DNA of 64,000 bases from contig NZ_JAAQRC020000001.1 in the NCBI RefSeq assembly GCF_019216885.1, positions 6,316,501-6,380,500 of the forward strand, read 5' to 3'. The stretch is from Methylobacterium sp. SyP6R. GTDB taxonomy: Bacteria; Pseudomonadota; Alphaproteobacteria; Rhizobiales; Beijerinckiaceae. Below, piece by piece: positions 33,554-42,481 of this stretch. Each line of letters begins with the position of its first letter. The first letter of the stretch is position 1. Under the pieces are notes generated by a model. That model saw only the letters and a program-made list of their open reading frames with translations. It was not told where the DNA came from and searched no databases. The position numbers were made by a program, and so were the translations under genes.

Positions 33554-34456
33554 ATGCCCGCACGCCGCTACGCCACCCTGGACGTCTTCACCGAGACCCC
33601 GCTCGCCGGCAATCCGCTGGCGGTGGTGCTCGATGCCGAGGGGCTGGACGATGCCGCGATGCAGGCCATCGCCGCCGAGTTCAACCTGTCGGAGACGGTG
33701 TTCGTGCTGCCCCCCGCCGAGGACAGGCACCGGGCACGGCTGCGGATCTTCACGCCGACCCAGGAACTCGCCTTCGCCGGGCACCCGACGGTCGGCACCG
33801 CGGTGCTGCTCGCCCTCGGCGACGCGCGGGCGGAAATCGCCGACGCGGTGGCGTTCGGGCTGGAGGAGAAAGTCGGGGTGGTGCCCTGCGTGGTCGAGAC
33901 CGGCGAGGGAAGCGGCCGCGCGCGCTTCCGCCTGCCGCGGCTGCCGGAGAGCTGGGGCGAGGAGCCGGACGCCACGATTCTCGCCGCCGCCCTGAACCTG
34001 TCGCCGTCCGAGATCGGCTTTGCCCGCCACCGGCCGAGTCGCTACAGCGCCGGCACGCCGTTCCACCTCGTGCCGGTCCAAGGGCTCGAGGCCCTGGCCC
34101 GGGCGCGCACCAGCGCCGAGGCGATGGTGCAGGCCCTCGGGCCCAACTCCAAGGTCTTCCTCTATACCGGAGAGACCGGCGACCCCGCGCACAGCTTCCG
34201 GGCGCGGATGTTCGCCCCCGCCGCCGGCATCGCCGAGGATCCGGCGACCGGGGGCGCGGTCGCGGCCTTCGCCGGCGCGCTCATGCAGTTCGAGCCCTTG
34301 GGGAGCGGCACCCACGACCTCGTCGTCGCGCAAGGAATCGAGATGGGCCGGCCGAGCGAGATCGCGCTCCAGCTCACCATCGAGGACGGGGCCTTGCGCG
34401 CCGCCGAGATCGGCGGCGGCGCCGTGCTGGTCTCCGAGGGCGTGCTGCATCTTTGA
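33554..34456 (+). CDS. PhzF-family isomerase-like protein
   Basis: A 300-residue protein with the diaminopimelate-epimerase-like double fold. It opens YATLDVFTETPLAGNPLAVV. The catalytic-type Glu is in FNLSETVFVLPP (about residue 46), and family stretches FAGHPTVGTAVLL and AGIAEDPATGGAVAAF are intact. PhzF itself isomerises a phenazine precursor, but most family members, like this one, are outside phenazine clusters and have unknown substrates. The Nudix gene follows with a TGATG stop-start overlap, so the two are coupled. Confidence 0.88.
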   Translation: MPARRYATLDVFTETPLAGNPLAVVLDAEGLDDAAMQAIAAEFNLSETVFVLPPAEDRHRARLRIFTPTQELAFAGHPTVGTAVLLALGDARAEIADAVAFGLEEKVGVVPCVVETGEGSGRARFRLPRLPESWGEEPDATILAAALNLSPSEIGFARHRPSRYSAGTPFHLVPVQGLEALARARTSAEAMVQALGPNSKVFLYTGETGDPAHSFRARMFAPAAGIAEDPATGGAVAAFAGALMQFEPLGSGTHDLVVAQGIEMGRPSEIALQLTIEDGALRAAEIGGGAVLVSEGVLHL

Positions 34457-35235
34457 TGGGGATCACCCTCACCCCGGCCCGCCGGATCGACGCCCGGATG
34501 GTCGCCCATGACTGGTCCTGGGCCCGCGACAACCGTGCGGCGATCCAGGCCCATTGGGAGGCGCGGCGGGCGGAGCGGCCGGCGATGTTCAACGGCACGG
34601 TGCTGATGCTGCGCCGCTGGAGCCTCACCGAGGGCGTGCTCGAGGCCGAGCTGTTCGAGGCCGAGTACGCCGCCCTCACCGCCCTGAAGGATTGGGGCTT
34701 CCCGGACGGGAGCGTTCTCAACGTCTTCGCGGCGGCGGTGCCGCGCACCCGCGACGGCACCTTCCTGCTCGGCGAGATGGGCCCGCATACGGCCGCCGCC
34801 GGGCGGGTCTACTTTCCCTGCGGCACGCCGGACCCGACCGATATCGGCGCGGAGGGCCGCGTCGACCTCGCGGCGAGCGCGCTGCGCGAGTTGCGGGAGG
34901 AGACCGGCCTCGTCGCCCCGCAGGGGTCGAATCAGGAGCCGGATCCCGGCTGGATCGTCGTGCGCGACGGCGGCCTGATGGCCCTGCTGCGCCCGGTCCA
35001 GCTCGCCGAGGACGAAGCGGTGGTGCGGGAGCGGATCGCCGCCCATCTCGCCGCCGAGGACGAGCCGGAACTCTCGGCCATCGTCGGGGTGCGCACGTCC
35101 TCGGATCTCGATCCCGCCCGGATGCCCGGCTTCGTCCGGCACTACCTCGCGAGCGTGCTGGCCGGTCGCTCAGCAGAGTCCGCGGAAGCGGCTGCCGGTT
35201 TTGCGGCAAGAATCTGCGGCGAAACAAGAACCTGA
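34456..35235 (+). CDS. Nudix hydrolase-like protein
   Basis: A 259-residue protein coupled to phzF by a TGATG overlap. A Nudix-like box is seen around residues 135-156, ending ALRELREETGLV, so the REXXEE metal-binding core is intact. The Glu eight residues before REL is replaced (Val/Asp there), a departure from the strict consensus. The N-terminal half (HDWSWARDNRAAIQAHWEA, GTVLMLRRWSLTEGVLEAELF) resembles NUDT19-like and ADP-ribose-type large Nudix proteins. A nucleoside diphosphate derivative or CoA-like substrate is possible; I cannot say which. Confidence 0.75.
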   Translation: MGITLTPARRIDARMVAHDWSWARDNRAAIQAHWEARRAERPAMFNGTVLMLRRWSLTEGVLEAELFEAEYAALTALKDWGFPDGSVLNVFAAAVPRTRDGTFLLGEMGPHTAAAGRVYFPCGTPDPTDIGAEGRVDLAASALRELREETGLVAPQGSNQEPDPGWIVVRDGGLMALLRPVQLAEDEAVVRERIAAHLAAEDEPELSAIVGVRTSSDLDPARMPGFVRHYLASVLAGRSAESAEAAAGFAARICGETRT

Positions 35236-35381
35236 GCGGACGAAGCGTTGGCCTGCCGACGCAAGTCTGCCGAGAGCCGCGCAGGGCAGCCCGGCGATGG
35301 AGTCGGTTCACAAGCCGGTCGCCGCACCGTTACGGTTTCCACGAGGGCGCCCGCCAGCGGCGCCGCCAGGGGGGACCAGCG

Positions 35382-37325
35382 ATGACCAGGATGCCGAGGG
35401 CCGTGGCCCTGGCGATGCTCGGGTGCGGCCTCGCCGCCGGGCCGGCCGGGGCGGAGGTGACGCGGTTCGAGACCGTCACGACCGAGAGGCCCGCCCTGCA
35501 AGGCCGCAGCTTCGGCGAGCGCGGGCCGGCGGAGAAGATCACCGGCCGGGCGACCATCGCCCTCGATCCCACGGATCCCCACGACGCGATCATCGCCGAC
35601 CTGGTGCTGGCACCCCGCAACGCCGAGGGCCGGGTCGAGGCCACGGCCGACGTGGTGCTCCTGCGCCCGGAGCGCCCCAACGGCCTCCTGCTGGTCGAGA
35701 TCCCCAACCGCGGCCGCAAGCTGATCGGCCCGCTGGTCGAGGGTTCGACGACGGCGAATTCCAGCCGCCTCGAGCAGGCGGGGGATGCGGGGCGCGGTTT
35801 CCTGCTGTCGCGCGGCTACACGCTCGCCTGGATCGGCTGGCAGGGCGACATCGCCCCCGGCGCAGGGATGGGCATTCGCCTGCCGGTGCTCGCCGGAATC
35901 ACCGGGCCGTCGCGCGAGGAATGGAGCTTCGAGAACACCAAGTCCCCGATCGAGGCGCCGCTGACCTGGCCCGCCGCCGATCTCGACCCGGAGAAGGCCC
36001 GCCTCACCGTGCGGGCGAGACCCGAGGACCCGCGCACGACGCCGCCCGGCCTGTCCTTCCGCTTCCTCGACGCCAAGCGCATCGCGATCACCCGGCCCGA
36101 GGGCTTCGACGGCAGCGCCCTCTACGAGCTGAGCTACACCGCCCGCGACCCGGCGGTGATGGGAATGGGCCTCGCGGCGATCCGCGACGTGACGACCTTC
36201 CTGCGTCACGACACCAGCGACCGGAACCCGCTTGCAGCGAACGGCCGCAGCACCATCGACCGGGCGGTCGGCTTCGGCATCTCGCAATCGGGCCGGGTGC
36301 TGCGCGACCTCCTCTATCTCGGCCTCAACGAGGACGAGCGCGGCCGGATGGTGTTCGACGGGATGATGCCGCACATCGCCGGCAGCCGGCGCAGCTTCAC
36401 CAATGCCCGCTTCGCCCAGCCCGGCCGCAATCCCGGCCCCCATCTCGACCGCTATTATCCGGCCGACCAGTTCCCCTTCGCCTACGAGACGACGACCGAC
36501 GCGCTGACGGGCCGGCGCGACGGCCTGCTCCTGCGCTGCCGGCTGTCCAACACATGCCCGCGCCTGATGCATGTCGACAGCGAGTACGAGCTGTGGGGCT
36601 CGCGCGGGGCGCTCGTGACCACCGACACGCGGGGCGCCGATCTCGCCCAGCCGCCGGAGGTACGGGCCTACATGGTCACCGGCGCGCCGCACTTCGCCGA
36701 TCCCGACGCAAGGACGGCAAGCGTGCCGGGTTGCGCCCTGCCGGCGAGCCCGGTCCATGCCGGAGCGGCGTCGCGGGCGCTCCTCGTCGCCCTCGAATCC
36801 TGGATCGCCGATGGCGTGGTGCCACCGGCGAGCCGCTATCCCTCCCGGGCCGACGGCACGCTGGGAGAGCCTGCCCATCTCTACCCGCCGATCCCCGGCC
36901 TGCCCTATACCGGCCTCTACAACCCCGCGCAGTGGGTGGAGCCGGGCGACCCGCCGGCGGTGCGCGGCACCTATCCCCTGCTGCTGCCGAAGGTCGATCC
37001 GGACGGCAACACCCTGGCGGGGATCCGCCTGCCGCTGATCGAGGCGCCGCGAGCGACCTACACCGCCTGGAACCCGACGCGCGGCGTCGCCGCCGACACG
37101 CTGTGCAACCAGAAGGGCGGCGTGCTCCCCTTCGCCGAGACGAAGGCAGCCGCGCAGGCCGCCGGCGACCCGCGGCTCTCACTGGAGGAGCGCTACCCGG
37201 ACGAGGGCGCCTACGCGGCGGCGGTGAAGGCGGCGGCCGAACGCATGGTGGCCGAGCGCACCCTGCTGCCGGCGGATGCCGAGGAGATGACGGCGGCGGC
37301 GGAGGAAGGGCGGCTGGCGCGGTAA
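35382..37325 (+). CDS. Secreted alpha/beta-hydrolase-domain protein
   Basis: A 647-residue protein with a signal peptide (residues 1-24, ending PAGA). The mature part matches the large 'alpha/beta hydrolase domain-containing' family (Abhydrolase_10 type). The nucleophile elbow-like GFGISQSGRVLRDLLYLG is near residue 302, and DGMMPHIAGSRR and HVDSEYELWGSRGALV follow. The candidate Ser lies in the usual G-x-S-x-x context, so esterase or lactonase activity is plausible. GGGGGGA precedes the ATG. It stands alone, with nothing nearby hinting at a substrate. Confidence 0.8.
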   Translation: MTRMPRAVALAMLGCGLAAGPAGAEVTRFETVTTERPALQGRSFGERGPAEKITGRATIALDPTDPHDAIIADLVLAPRNAEGRVEATADVVLLRPERPNGLLLVEIPNRGRKLIGPLVEGSTTANSSRLEQAGDAGRGFLLSRGYTLAWIGWQGDIAPGAGMGIRLPVLAGITGPSREEWSFENTKSPIEAPLTWPAADLDPEKARLTVRARPEDPRTTPPGLSFRFLDAKRIAITRPEGFDGSALYELSYTARDPAVMGMGLAAIRDVTTFLRHDTSDRNPLAANGRSTIDRAVGFGISQSGRVLRDLLYLGLNEDERGRMVFDGMMPHIAGSRRSFTNARFAQPGRNPGPHLDRYYPADQFPFAYETTTDALTGRRDGLLLRCRLSNTCPRLMHVDSEYELWGSRGALVTTDTRGADLAQPPEVRAYMVTGAPHFADPDARTASVPGCALPASPVHAGAASRALLVALESWIADGVVPPASRYPSRADGTLGEPAHLYPPIPGLPYTGLYNPAQWVEPGDPPAVRGTYPLLLPKVDPDGNTLAGIRLPLIEAPRATYTAWNPTRGVAADTLCNQKGGVLPFAETKAAAQAAGDPRLSLEERYPDEGAYAAAVKAAAERMVAERTLLPADAEEMTAAAEEGRLAR

Positions 37326-37395
37326 GCCTCCCGCCCCCGGGACCCGCCGGCCGATTCGCGGGTTCCCGTTCACAAGGAGCCGAGACGGATACGCC

Positions 37396-37764
37396 ATGGT
37401 CGCCAAGCTCGTCGAACTCGTCCGGGAGGCCGCATCGCAGGCCCGGCTCGTCGCCCGGGGCTACCCGTCGGGCTGCAGCGCCGATGCGCTGCCCTGGACG
37501 GTCATCCGTCGCTTCGACGACGACGTGCGCGGCCATGTCGAGCGCGATCCGCGGATCGAGGATGCGCGCGACGGGGTGCTGATCGCCGCCGTGAACCTCG
37601 CAGAGGCAAGACCCGACGAGGACACCGAGGTGCCAGAGCGGGAGCGCCTGGTGAAGGCGATCAACGACCTCGAATGGATCGTCGTGAGCCGCGGCATCGC
37701 CAACCGCGCCGCGGCTGCGCTCGGCTACGGCGAGGCCGGGCAGCGGCTCCGCGACGCGGGCTGA
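37396..37764 (+). CDS. Hypothetical protein
   Basis: A 122-residue cytoplasmic protein I do not recognise. Codon use is that of a real gene. It has no signal or membrane segment; a DALPWTVIRRFDDDVRGHVERD stretch and later VKAINDLEWIVVSRG suggest a small mixed alpha/beta or helical fold. AAGGAG occurs 16 bases before the ATG, which is rather far. It is convergent with creA, 22 bases apart. Confidence 0.6.
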   Translation: MVAKLVELVREAASQARLVARGYPSGCSADALPWTVIRRFDDDVRGHVERDPRIEDARDGVLIAAVNLAEARPDEDTEVPERERLVKAINDLEWIVVSRGIANRAAAALGYGEAGQRLRDAG

Positions 37765-37786
37765 CGCCCGGCGCGGAAGACCGCCT

Positions 37787-38302
37787 TCAGCCCAGGAAGT
37801 CGCCGCATTTCGGCGGCGGCTCGGTGCCCCAGGGCATCAGCGGCACCGTCGAGGTCGAGTTCTTCGGCGAGCCCTGCACCACCTTGTCGGAGTAGACCAT
37901 GTAGATCAGGGTGTTGCGCTTGGCGTCGCAGCCGCGCACGATCTGCATGCTCTTGAAGATCAGCGAGCGGCGTTCGCTGAACACGACTTCGCCCTGCTTG
38001 ATCTTGCCCTTGAACTTGACCGGTCCGACCTGTCGGCAGGAGAGCGAGATGTCGGAGACCTCCTCGGCGAGGCCCAGCGTGCCCTTGATGCCGCCCTTCT
38101 CCGGCTGGGTGTAATGGCAGGCGACGCCGGCCACGTCCGGATCGTCGATGCCGTAGACCACGAGCTTGTCGTTGGGCGTCAGCGGCCGCCAGACCGTGGA
38201 CTTGTCGAAGATCCGGTCCGGCTCCTGCGCGAGCGCCGCACCCGACGCCAACCCGAGGCACACCACCCCGCAGAGAGCCCTGAGACCCCGCCGCCACACC
38301 AT
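37787..38302 (-). CDS. creA: CreA-family periplasmic protein
   Basis: A 171-residue protein with a signal peptide (to ALAQ, residue 26) and the CreA core: FDKSTVWRPLTPNDKLVVYG, DPDVAGVACHYTQPEKGG, and SDISLSCRQVGPV, with the Cys pairs conserved. The end IYMVYSDKVVQGSPKNSTS is also typical. The role of CreA is unknown. I start at 38302 (MVWRRGLRALC); a longer open frame is not family-like. Between it and the next gene lies a short imperfect direct repeat (about 38395-38445, CTTGGGTCC units). Confidence 0.85.
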   Translation of the reverse strand: MVWRRGLRALCGVVCLGLASGAALAQEPDRIFDKSTVWRPLTPNDKLVVYGIDDPDVAGVACHYTQPEKGGIKGTLGLAEEVSDISLSCRQVGPVKFKGKIKQGEVVFSERRSLIFKSMQIVRGCDAKRNTLIYMVYSDKVVQGSPKNSTSTVPLMPWGTEPPPKCGDFLG

Positions 38303-38508
38303 CGCGTCAACCTTTCCGCAAAGAAGCTTAACGTATGTAGGGAGGCTGTCGCGCGGCGGCGAGGGCGGGTAGAACGAGGCCGTCCCGTCCCGCCACGCTT
38401 GGGTCCCGGCCCGCAAGGCTTGGGTCCCCGCCCATGGGGACGGCTTGTTCTCGTCCGCCGCCCCTTTCGGGCGGATCGTCCCCGCATAACGGCCGGTCCC
38501 CGAACACC

Positions 38509-39537
38509 ATGCCGCTGCTTCGCTTCACGGTCCGGCTCCTCGCCGGCGTCCTTGCGACTCTTTCCTTGTGCCAGGCTGCCCTGGCCGAGCCCAATGCGGC
38601 CGCCTGCCAGCGCTTCCGCGCCGAGCTCGCCGGCCTGCAGCGCGAATCGAACCGCGGCCAGATCGAGGAGATCCAGCAGCTCGTCGCCTATCGGCAGTCG
38701 ATCGGCTGCGAGGGCGGGCGCTTCCTGTTCTTCGACATGCGGCCCCCGCAATGCGCCCAGGTCGAGCAGCGCATCCGCGCCCTCAATGCCGGCTACGGCG
38801 CAGGCGCCCGCGAGGTCTCGAATGCGCGGCGCGAGCAGCTGATCGCCGCCGTGAAGGAATCCTGCACCGGCCTGCCGAGTGCCGCCTCGCTCCAGCCGAA
38901 GCCGGCCGAGGGATTCGGGCGCGGCGGCTCGCAGGTGATCTGCGTGCGGATGTGCGACGGCGCCTATTTCCCGATGCCGAACCTGCCCGACGGGCGGGAG
39001 GGCGCCAACGAGATGTGCCAGGCCCTCTGCCCCGGCGCCGAGGCCGCCGCCTACTCGATGCCGCCGACCGACAGCGGCCTCGCGCAGGCCGCCGCGATCC
39101 AGACCAAGCGCGCCTACTCGGCCCTGCCGAACGCCTTCAAGTTCCAGAAGACCTTCGTGCCGAACTGCTCGTGCAAGGGCACGCAGACCTGGGCGCAGGC
39201 CCTGGTCAAGGCCGAGAGCATGCTGGTGCGCCACAAGGGCGACATCTTCGTCACCCCGGCCCAGGCGGAGGCGATGTCGCGGCCGAAGGTGCGCCTGACC
39301 CTGGTCGGCCGCGCCGACCGGTCCGCCGCGACGCTCGCCGCCACCGCCGCCACCCGGGTCGAGGAGGTCACCGACGCCGCCGAGACGCCGCGGCCGGCCG
39401 GTCCCGAGGAGCGTCCCGCGATCCGGATCATCGCCCCCAACCTGATCCCGGTGCCGCTCGTCGCGAAGGCGGACGGCCCGCAGGCGGCGGCCGTGACCGT
39501 CCCGGCCCCCGGCGCCACGCCGGTCGCCACGCCCTGA
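38509..39537 (+). CDS. DUF2865 exported protein
   Basis: A 342-residue protein with a signal peptide (to ALAE, residue 26) and the DUF2865 domain. The hallmark is the Cys-rich stretch around residues 145-230 (VICVRMCDGAYFPMP, NEMCQALCPGA, FVPNCSCKGTQTW), which suggests disulphides. The last 90 residues are Pro/Ala-rich. The family is confined mostly to Rhizobiales and has no known role. It is followed after 84 bases by the large OmpA-domain gene and may share its transcript. Confidence 0.8.
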   Translation: MPLLRFTVRLLAGVLATLSLCQAALAEPNAAACQRFRAELAGLQRESNRGQIEEIQQLVAYRQSIGCEGGRFLFFDMRPPQCAQVEQRIRALNAGYGAGAREVSNARREQLIAAVKESCTGLPSAASLQPKPAEGFGRGGSQVICVRMCDGAYFPMPNLPDGREGANEMCQALCPGAEAAAYSMPPTDSGLAQAAAIQTKRAYSALPNAFKFQKTFVPNCSCKGTQTWAQALVKAESMLVRHKGDIFVTPAQAEAMSRPKVRLTLVGRADRSAATLAATAATRVEEVTDAAETPRPAGPEERPAIRIIAPNLIPVPLVAKADGPQAAAVTVPAPGATPVATP

Positions 39538-39621
39538 ACGAGCGGGGCCTCTGACCGAAGGGAACCAATCGGCCGTCACGGTGTTCGAAGGGACCGACGA
39601 AGGACGAGAGGTTTTCCCTTG

Positions 39622-41817
39622 ATGCGCCCTGCCCGCGCGCTGCTGCTGACCGGCACGATCCTGCCGGCTTTGCTGCTCCAGCCCGTTCTCGTGAGCCAGG
39701 CTCTTGCTAGCCAAGCGGCGGCGCGAGGCGACGACGTGATCCGGCTGGCCCAGGGCGGGCCGGGAGAGCGGGGCGGGCCCGGCGGACCGGGAGGTCCCGG
39801 TGGGCCGGGAGGTCCCGGCGAGCGCGGGCATGGCGGTCCCGGAGGGCCTGGTGGCGGTCCAGGCGGACCGGGTGGCGGACCGCGTCCTGAACGTGGCCCG
39901 GCCGAGCGGCCCGAACCGCGTCAGGAACGCCCGGAACCCAGGCAGGAACGGCCCGAACCCCGTCAGGAGCGCCCGGCACCTCGGCCGGAGCCCCGCGAAC
40001 GGCCGGAGCCGCGGCAGGAGCGCCCGGAGCCGCAGCGCGAACGCCCCGAGCGGCCGGAGCCGCGCGAGCGCACAGGCCCGCCCCGCGAGCGTCCCGAGCC
40101 CCAGCAGCGCGAGCGTCCCGATCAGCAGGAGCGCGGTCCCCAGGGCCGTCCCGAGCGTCAGGAACGGCCGGACCGTCCCGATCGCCAGGATCGCCAGGCC
40201 CCCCAGGATCGTCCCGACCGGCAGGAGCCGCGCGCCCCGCGCGGCGAGGAGCCCGGGCGTCCGCCGGCCCCGCCGCAGGATCGCGGCCCGGCCGGGCGGC
40301 CCGACCCGCGCGACCGTCCCGCACCCGACGCGCGGCCGGACCGCCGCGACGACCGCCCGGACACCCGTGAGGATCGCCGCGGCCCCGATGCGCCGGTCCA
40401 GCGCGGCCCGGGCCAGCCCCCCGCACCCGGCCAAGGTCCCGGCCAAGGTCCCGCGCCGCAGCCGCCGGTTCCCGGTCAGCCGCCTGCCCCGGGCCGCGCG
40501 GCGCCGCCCCCGGCCGGTGCGCCGCAGCCCGGCGTTCCCGGCCGTGGGCCGGGCCGGCCGGACGCGCCCGGCGCCGGCCCGAACGGCGCGCCGCTTCCCC
40601 CGAATCAGCAGCCCGGCGTGCCCGGACGGCCGTTCGTGCCCGGCGGCGCCGGAGGACCGCCCGACAACCGCGACGATCGCGGCTTCGATCGTCGCGACCC
40701 GCGCGACCAGGACCGGCGCGACCAGGACCGGCGCGACTTGGACCGCCGCGACTTGGACCGCCGCGACGGGGACAGGCGCGATTTCGATCGGCGCGGTCCG
40801 GACGGGCGCGGCCCCGACGACCGGGGCGATCTGCCCGGCGGCTATCGCCGCGACGCGCCGGACTACGTCCCGGGCGGCTTCCGCCGCGGCGACATCGACG
40901 TGCGCAGCTACGAGGACGTCCGCCGGGCCCGGCGCGAGTTCAACGAGGGCGGCCGTCTGATCATCCGCGAGCCCGGCCGCGTGATCGTGCGCGACGACGA
41001 CCGCTACTTCCTGCGCCACGACGAGACCGAGCGCTTCCGCCTGCTCGACCGCGACGCCCGCATCGAGCGCCGCGGGCGCGACACCGTGACGATCATCGAC
41101 CGCCCCGGCGGCTACCAGGTCTTCACGGTGGTGGACGACGACGGCCGCCTGCTGCGGCGCTACCGCCGCGGGCCGGACGGGCGCGAGGTGATGCTGATCG
41201 ACAATTCCTACGCGGGCCCGCCGCGGTCGATCGAGCAGGACGTGGTGGTGCTGCCGCCGCCCGATATCCGCATCCCCCGCGACCGCTACGTGGTCGAGGC
41301 GGACCGGGCCGACGAGGGCGCGATCTACGAGGCGTTGACCGCCCCGCCGATCGCCCCGGTCGAGCGGCGCTACACCCTCGACCAGGTGCGCTACAGCCCG
41401 AGCCTGCGCGCCCGGATGCGCAGCGTCGACATCGACACGATCACCTTCGACACCGGCTCGTGGCAGGTGACGCCTGACCAGGCCCGCCGCCTCGCCACCA
41501 TCGCGGCGGCGATCAACCAGGCGGTGAAGAGCAACCCGCAGGAGGTTTTTCTGATCGAGGGCTACACTGACGCGGTCGGCAGCGACGTCGACAACCTGTC
41601 GCTCTCCGACCGGCGCGCCCAGTCGGTGGCCGAGGTGCTGACCCGCGACTTCGGCGTGCCGCCGGAGAACCTGACCACCCAGGGCTACGGCGAGCAGTAC
41701 CTGAAGGTGAACACGCAAGGTCCCTCGCGGGAGAACCGCCGGGTCACGGTGCGCCGCATCACCCCGTTGATCCAGCAGCAGCAATCGCAGGCGCAGCCGC
41801 CGCAGCAGCGGCAGTAG
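39622..41817 (+). CDS. OmpA-domain envelope protein with long Pro/Arg/Gly-rich repeats
   Basis: A 731-residue protein. A signal peptide is followed by GGPGGPGG-type repeats (about residues 55-90), then RPEPRQE-type heptads with variants (about 90-215), further Pro/Gly-rich sequence, and DRRDQDRRD/DRRDLDRRD hexamer-like repeats (about 350-395). The C-terminus is an OmpA domain (about 610-725) with YTDAVGSDVDNLSLSDRRAQSV, which should bind peptidoglycan. So a disordered, highly charged region is anchored to the wall. A TTG one codon earlier is a possible start. The repetitive DNA also keeps long antisense frames open. Confidence 0.87.
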   Translation: MRPARALLLTGTILPALLLQPVLVSQALASQAAARGDDVIRLAQGGPGERGGPGGPGGPGGPGGPGERGHGGPGGPGGGPGGPGGGPRPERGPAERPEPRQERPEPRQERPEPRQERPAPRPEPRERPEPRQERPEPQRERPERPEPRERTGPPRERPEPQQRERPDQQERGPQGRPERQERPDRPDRQDRQAPQDRPDRQEPRAPRGEEPGRPPAPPQDRGPAGRPDPRDRPAPDARPDRRDDRPDTREDRRGPDAPVQRGPGQPPAPGQGPGQGPAPQPPVPGQPPAPGRAAPPPAGAPQPGVPGRGPGRPDAPGAGPNGAPLPPNQQPGVPGRPFVPGGAGGPPDNRDDRGFDRRDPRDQDRRDQDRRDLDRRDLDRRDGDRRDFDRRGPDGRGPDDRGDLPGGYRRDAPDYVPGGFRRGDIDVRSYEDVRRARREFNEGGRLIIREPGRVIVRDDDRYFLRHDETERFRLLDRDARIERRGRDTVTIIDRPGGYQVFTVVDDDGRLLRRYRRGPDGREVMLIDNSYAGPPRSIEQDVVVLPPPDIRIPRDRYVVEADRADEGAIYEALTAPPIAPVERRYTLDQVRYSPSLRARMRSVDIDTITFDTGSWQVTPDQARRLATIAAAINQAVKSNPQEVFLIEGYTDAVGSDVDNLSLSDRRAQSVAEVLTRDFGVPPENLTTQGYGEQYLKVNTQGPSRENRRVTVRRITPLIQQQQSQAQPPQQRQ

Positions 41818-41831
41818 CGTCGCGAGAGACC

Positions 41832-41856
41832 GGGCCGCCCCGCGCCGGGGCGGCCC
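41832..41856 (+). terminator. Hairpin after the OmpA-domain gene
   Basis: GGGCCGCCCC (41832-41841) pairs with GGGGCGGCCC (41847-41856) around a five-base loop, 15 bases after the stop. The stem is strong but there is no T-run, so it is either a Rho-assisted end or an mRNA 3' stabiliser. Confidence 0.45.
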
Positions 41857-41906
41857 GCATACCGGGAAGTTCCCAGAGGTCCGGTCTTGCGGGCGGCACC
41901 GGCAGA

Positions 41907-42132
41907 ATGCACGGCTTCCCGCCGACGATCCTGACGACGGGCACCCGGGACCTGCTGCTGTCGAACACCGTGCGGGTTCCACCGCAAGCTGCGGGATGCC
42001 GGGGTCGAGGCCTATCTCCAGGTCTGCGAGGGCCAGTCGCACTCCCAGTACATCCGCGACGAGACCGCACCGGAAACCCGGGCGGTGTTCGAGGGGATCG
42101 CCCGGTTCTTCGACCGGCACCTCGCCCGCTGA
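41907..42132 (+). pseudogene. C-terminal remnant of an alpha/beta-hydrolase (esterase), frameshifted
   Basis: From 41907 the frame reads GFPPTILTTGTRDLLLSNTV, the usual end of acetyl-esterase/lipase-type hydrolases. Around 41975 (CGGGTTCCACCGC) one extra base shifts the frame; the next frame continues VHRKLRDAGVEAYLQVCEG and QSHSQYIRDETAPETRAVF up to a stop at 42130-42132. The conserved His after EGQ is present. Only about 75 residues of a roughly 300-residue enzyme are left, directly after the OmpA gene, and nothing recognisable precedes it. It is a decayed gene fragment. Confidence 0.75.
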
Positions 42133-42190
42133 GCCGGGTCTCGCAGAGAATCGTCGGCGTCGCCTCCGGACGAGAGCGGCGCCGCTTCGG

Positions 42191-42481
42191 TCAGGGGCTC
42201 GTCCGGCGTCCCTTGCCGAGGCCGCCGAGGCCGCAGCCGAAGAGATAGGCGGCCAGCATCAGGGCGGCGCTCTCGACCCAGAAACCCTCCCGCCCCGGCA
42301 CGAGGCCGGCGACAGCCGTGGCAGCGGTCGCCAGGGCGAGGAGCGCCACGAGACCGGCGGCGAGGCCCGGACCCCGGCCGGCGGGCAGGCCGGCCCAGAG
42401 GCCGGTGCCGGCGCCGATCAGGAGGGCGGCGAGGAGACCCGGCCAGGCGACGGAGACGATGAGGAGCACGAGGGAACTCAC
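42191..42481 (-). CDS. Small membrane protein, unknown
   Basis: A 96-residue protein with three hydrophobic segments (starting SSLVLLIVSVAWPGLLAALL) and a basic tail (GKGRRTSP). It begins at GTG 42481, which overlaps the stop of the OmpA-like gene upstream (GTGA), so it is translated by coupling. I know no family for it. Gly/Ala/Leu-rich helices and the GTGLWAGLPAG loop suggest a small integral protein working with the larger protein. Confidence 0.65.
   Translation of the reverse strand: MSSLVLLIVSVAWPGLLAALLIGAGTGLWAGLPAGRGPGLAAGLVALLALATAATAVAGLVPGREGFWVESAALMLAAYLFGCGLGGLGKGRRTSP

Noticed and set aside
39770..40260. Short repeated blocks that could suggest a CRISPR array
   Set aside because: The blocks are in-frame coding repeats of a Pro/Arg/Gly-rich protein with no unique spacers of constant length.
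41832..41856. Strong intrinsic terminator after the OmpA gene
   Set aside because: The stem is strong but no T-run follows, so it is listed only as a hairpin with low confidence.
38179..42120. A 1313-codon open frame on the minus strand
   Set aside because: It is antisense to DUF2865 and the repeat-rich OmpA gene, has no family motif, and results from GC-biased third positions and Pro/Arg repeats.
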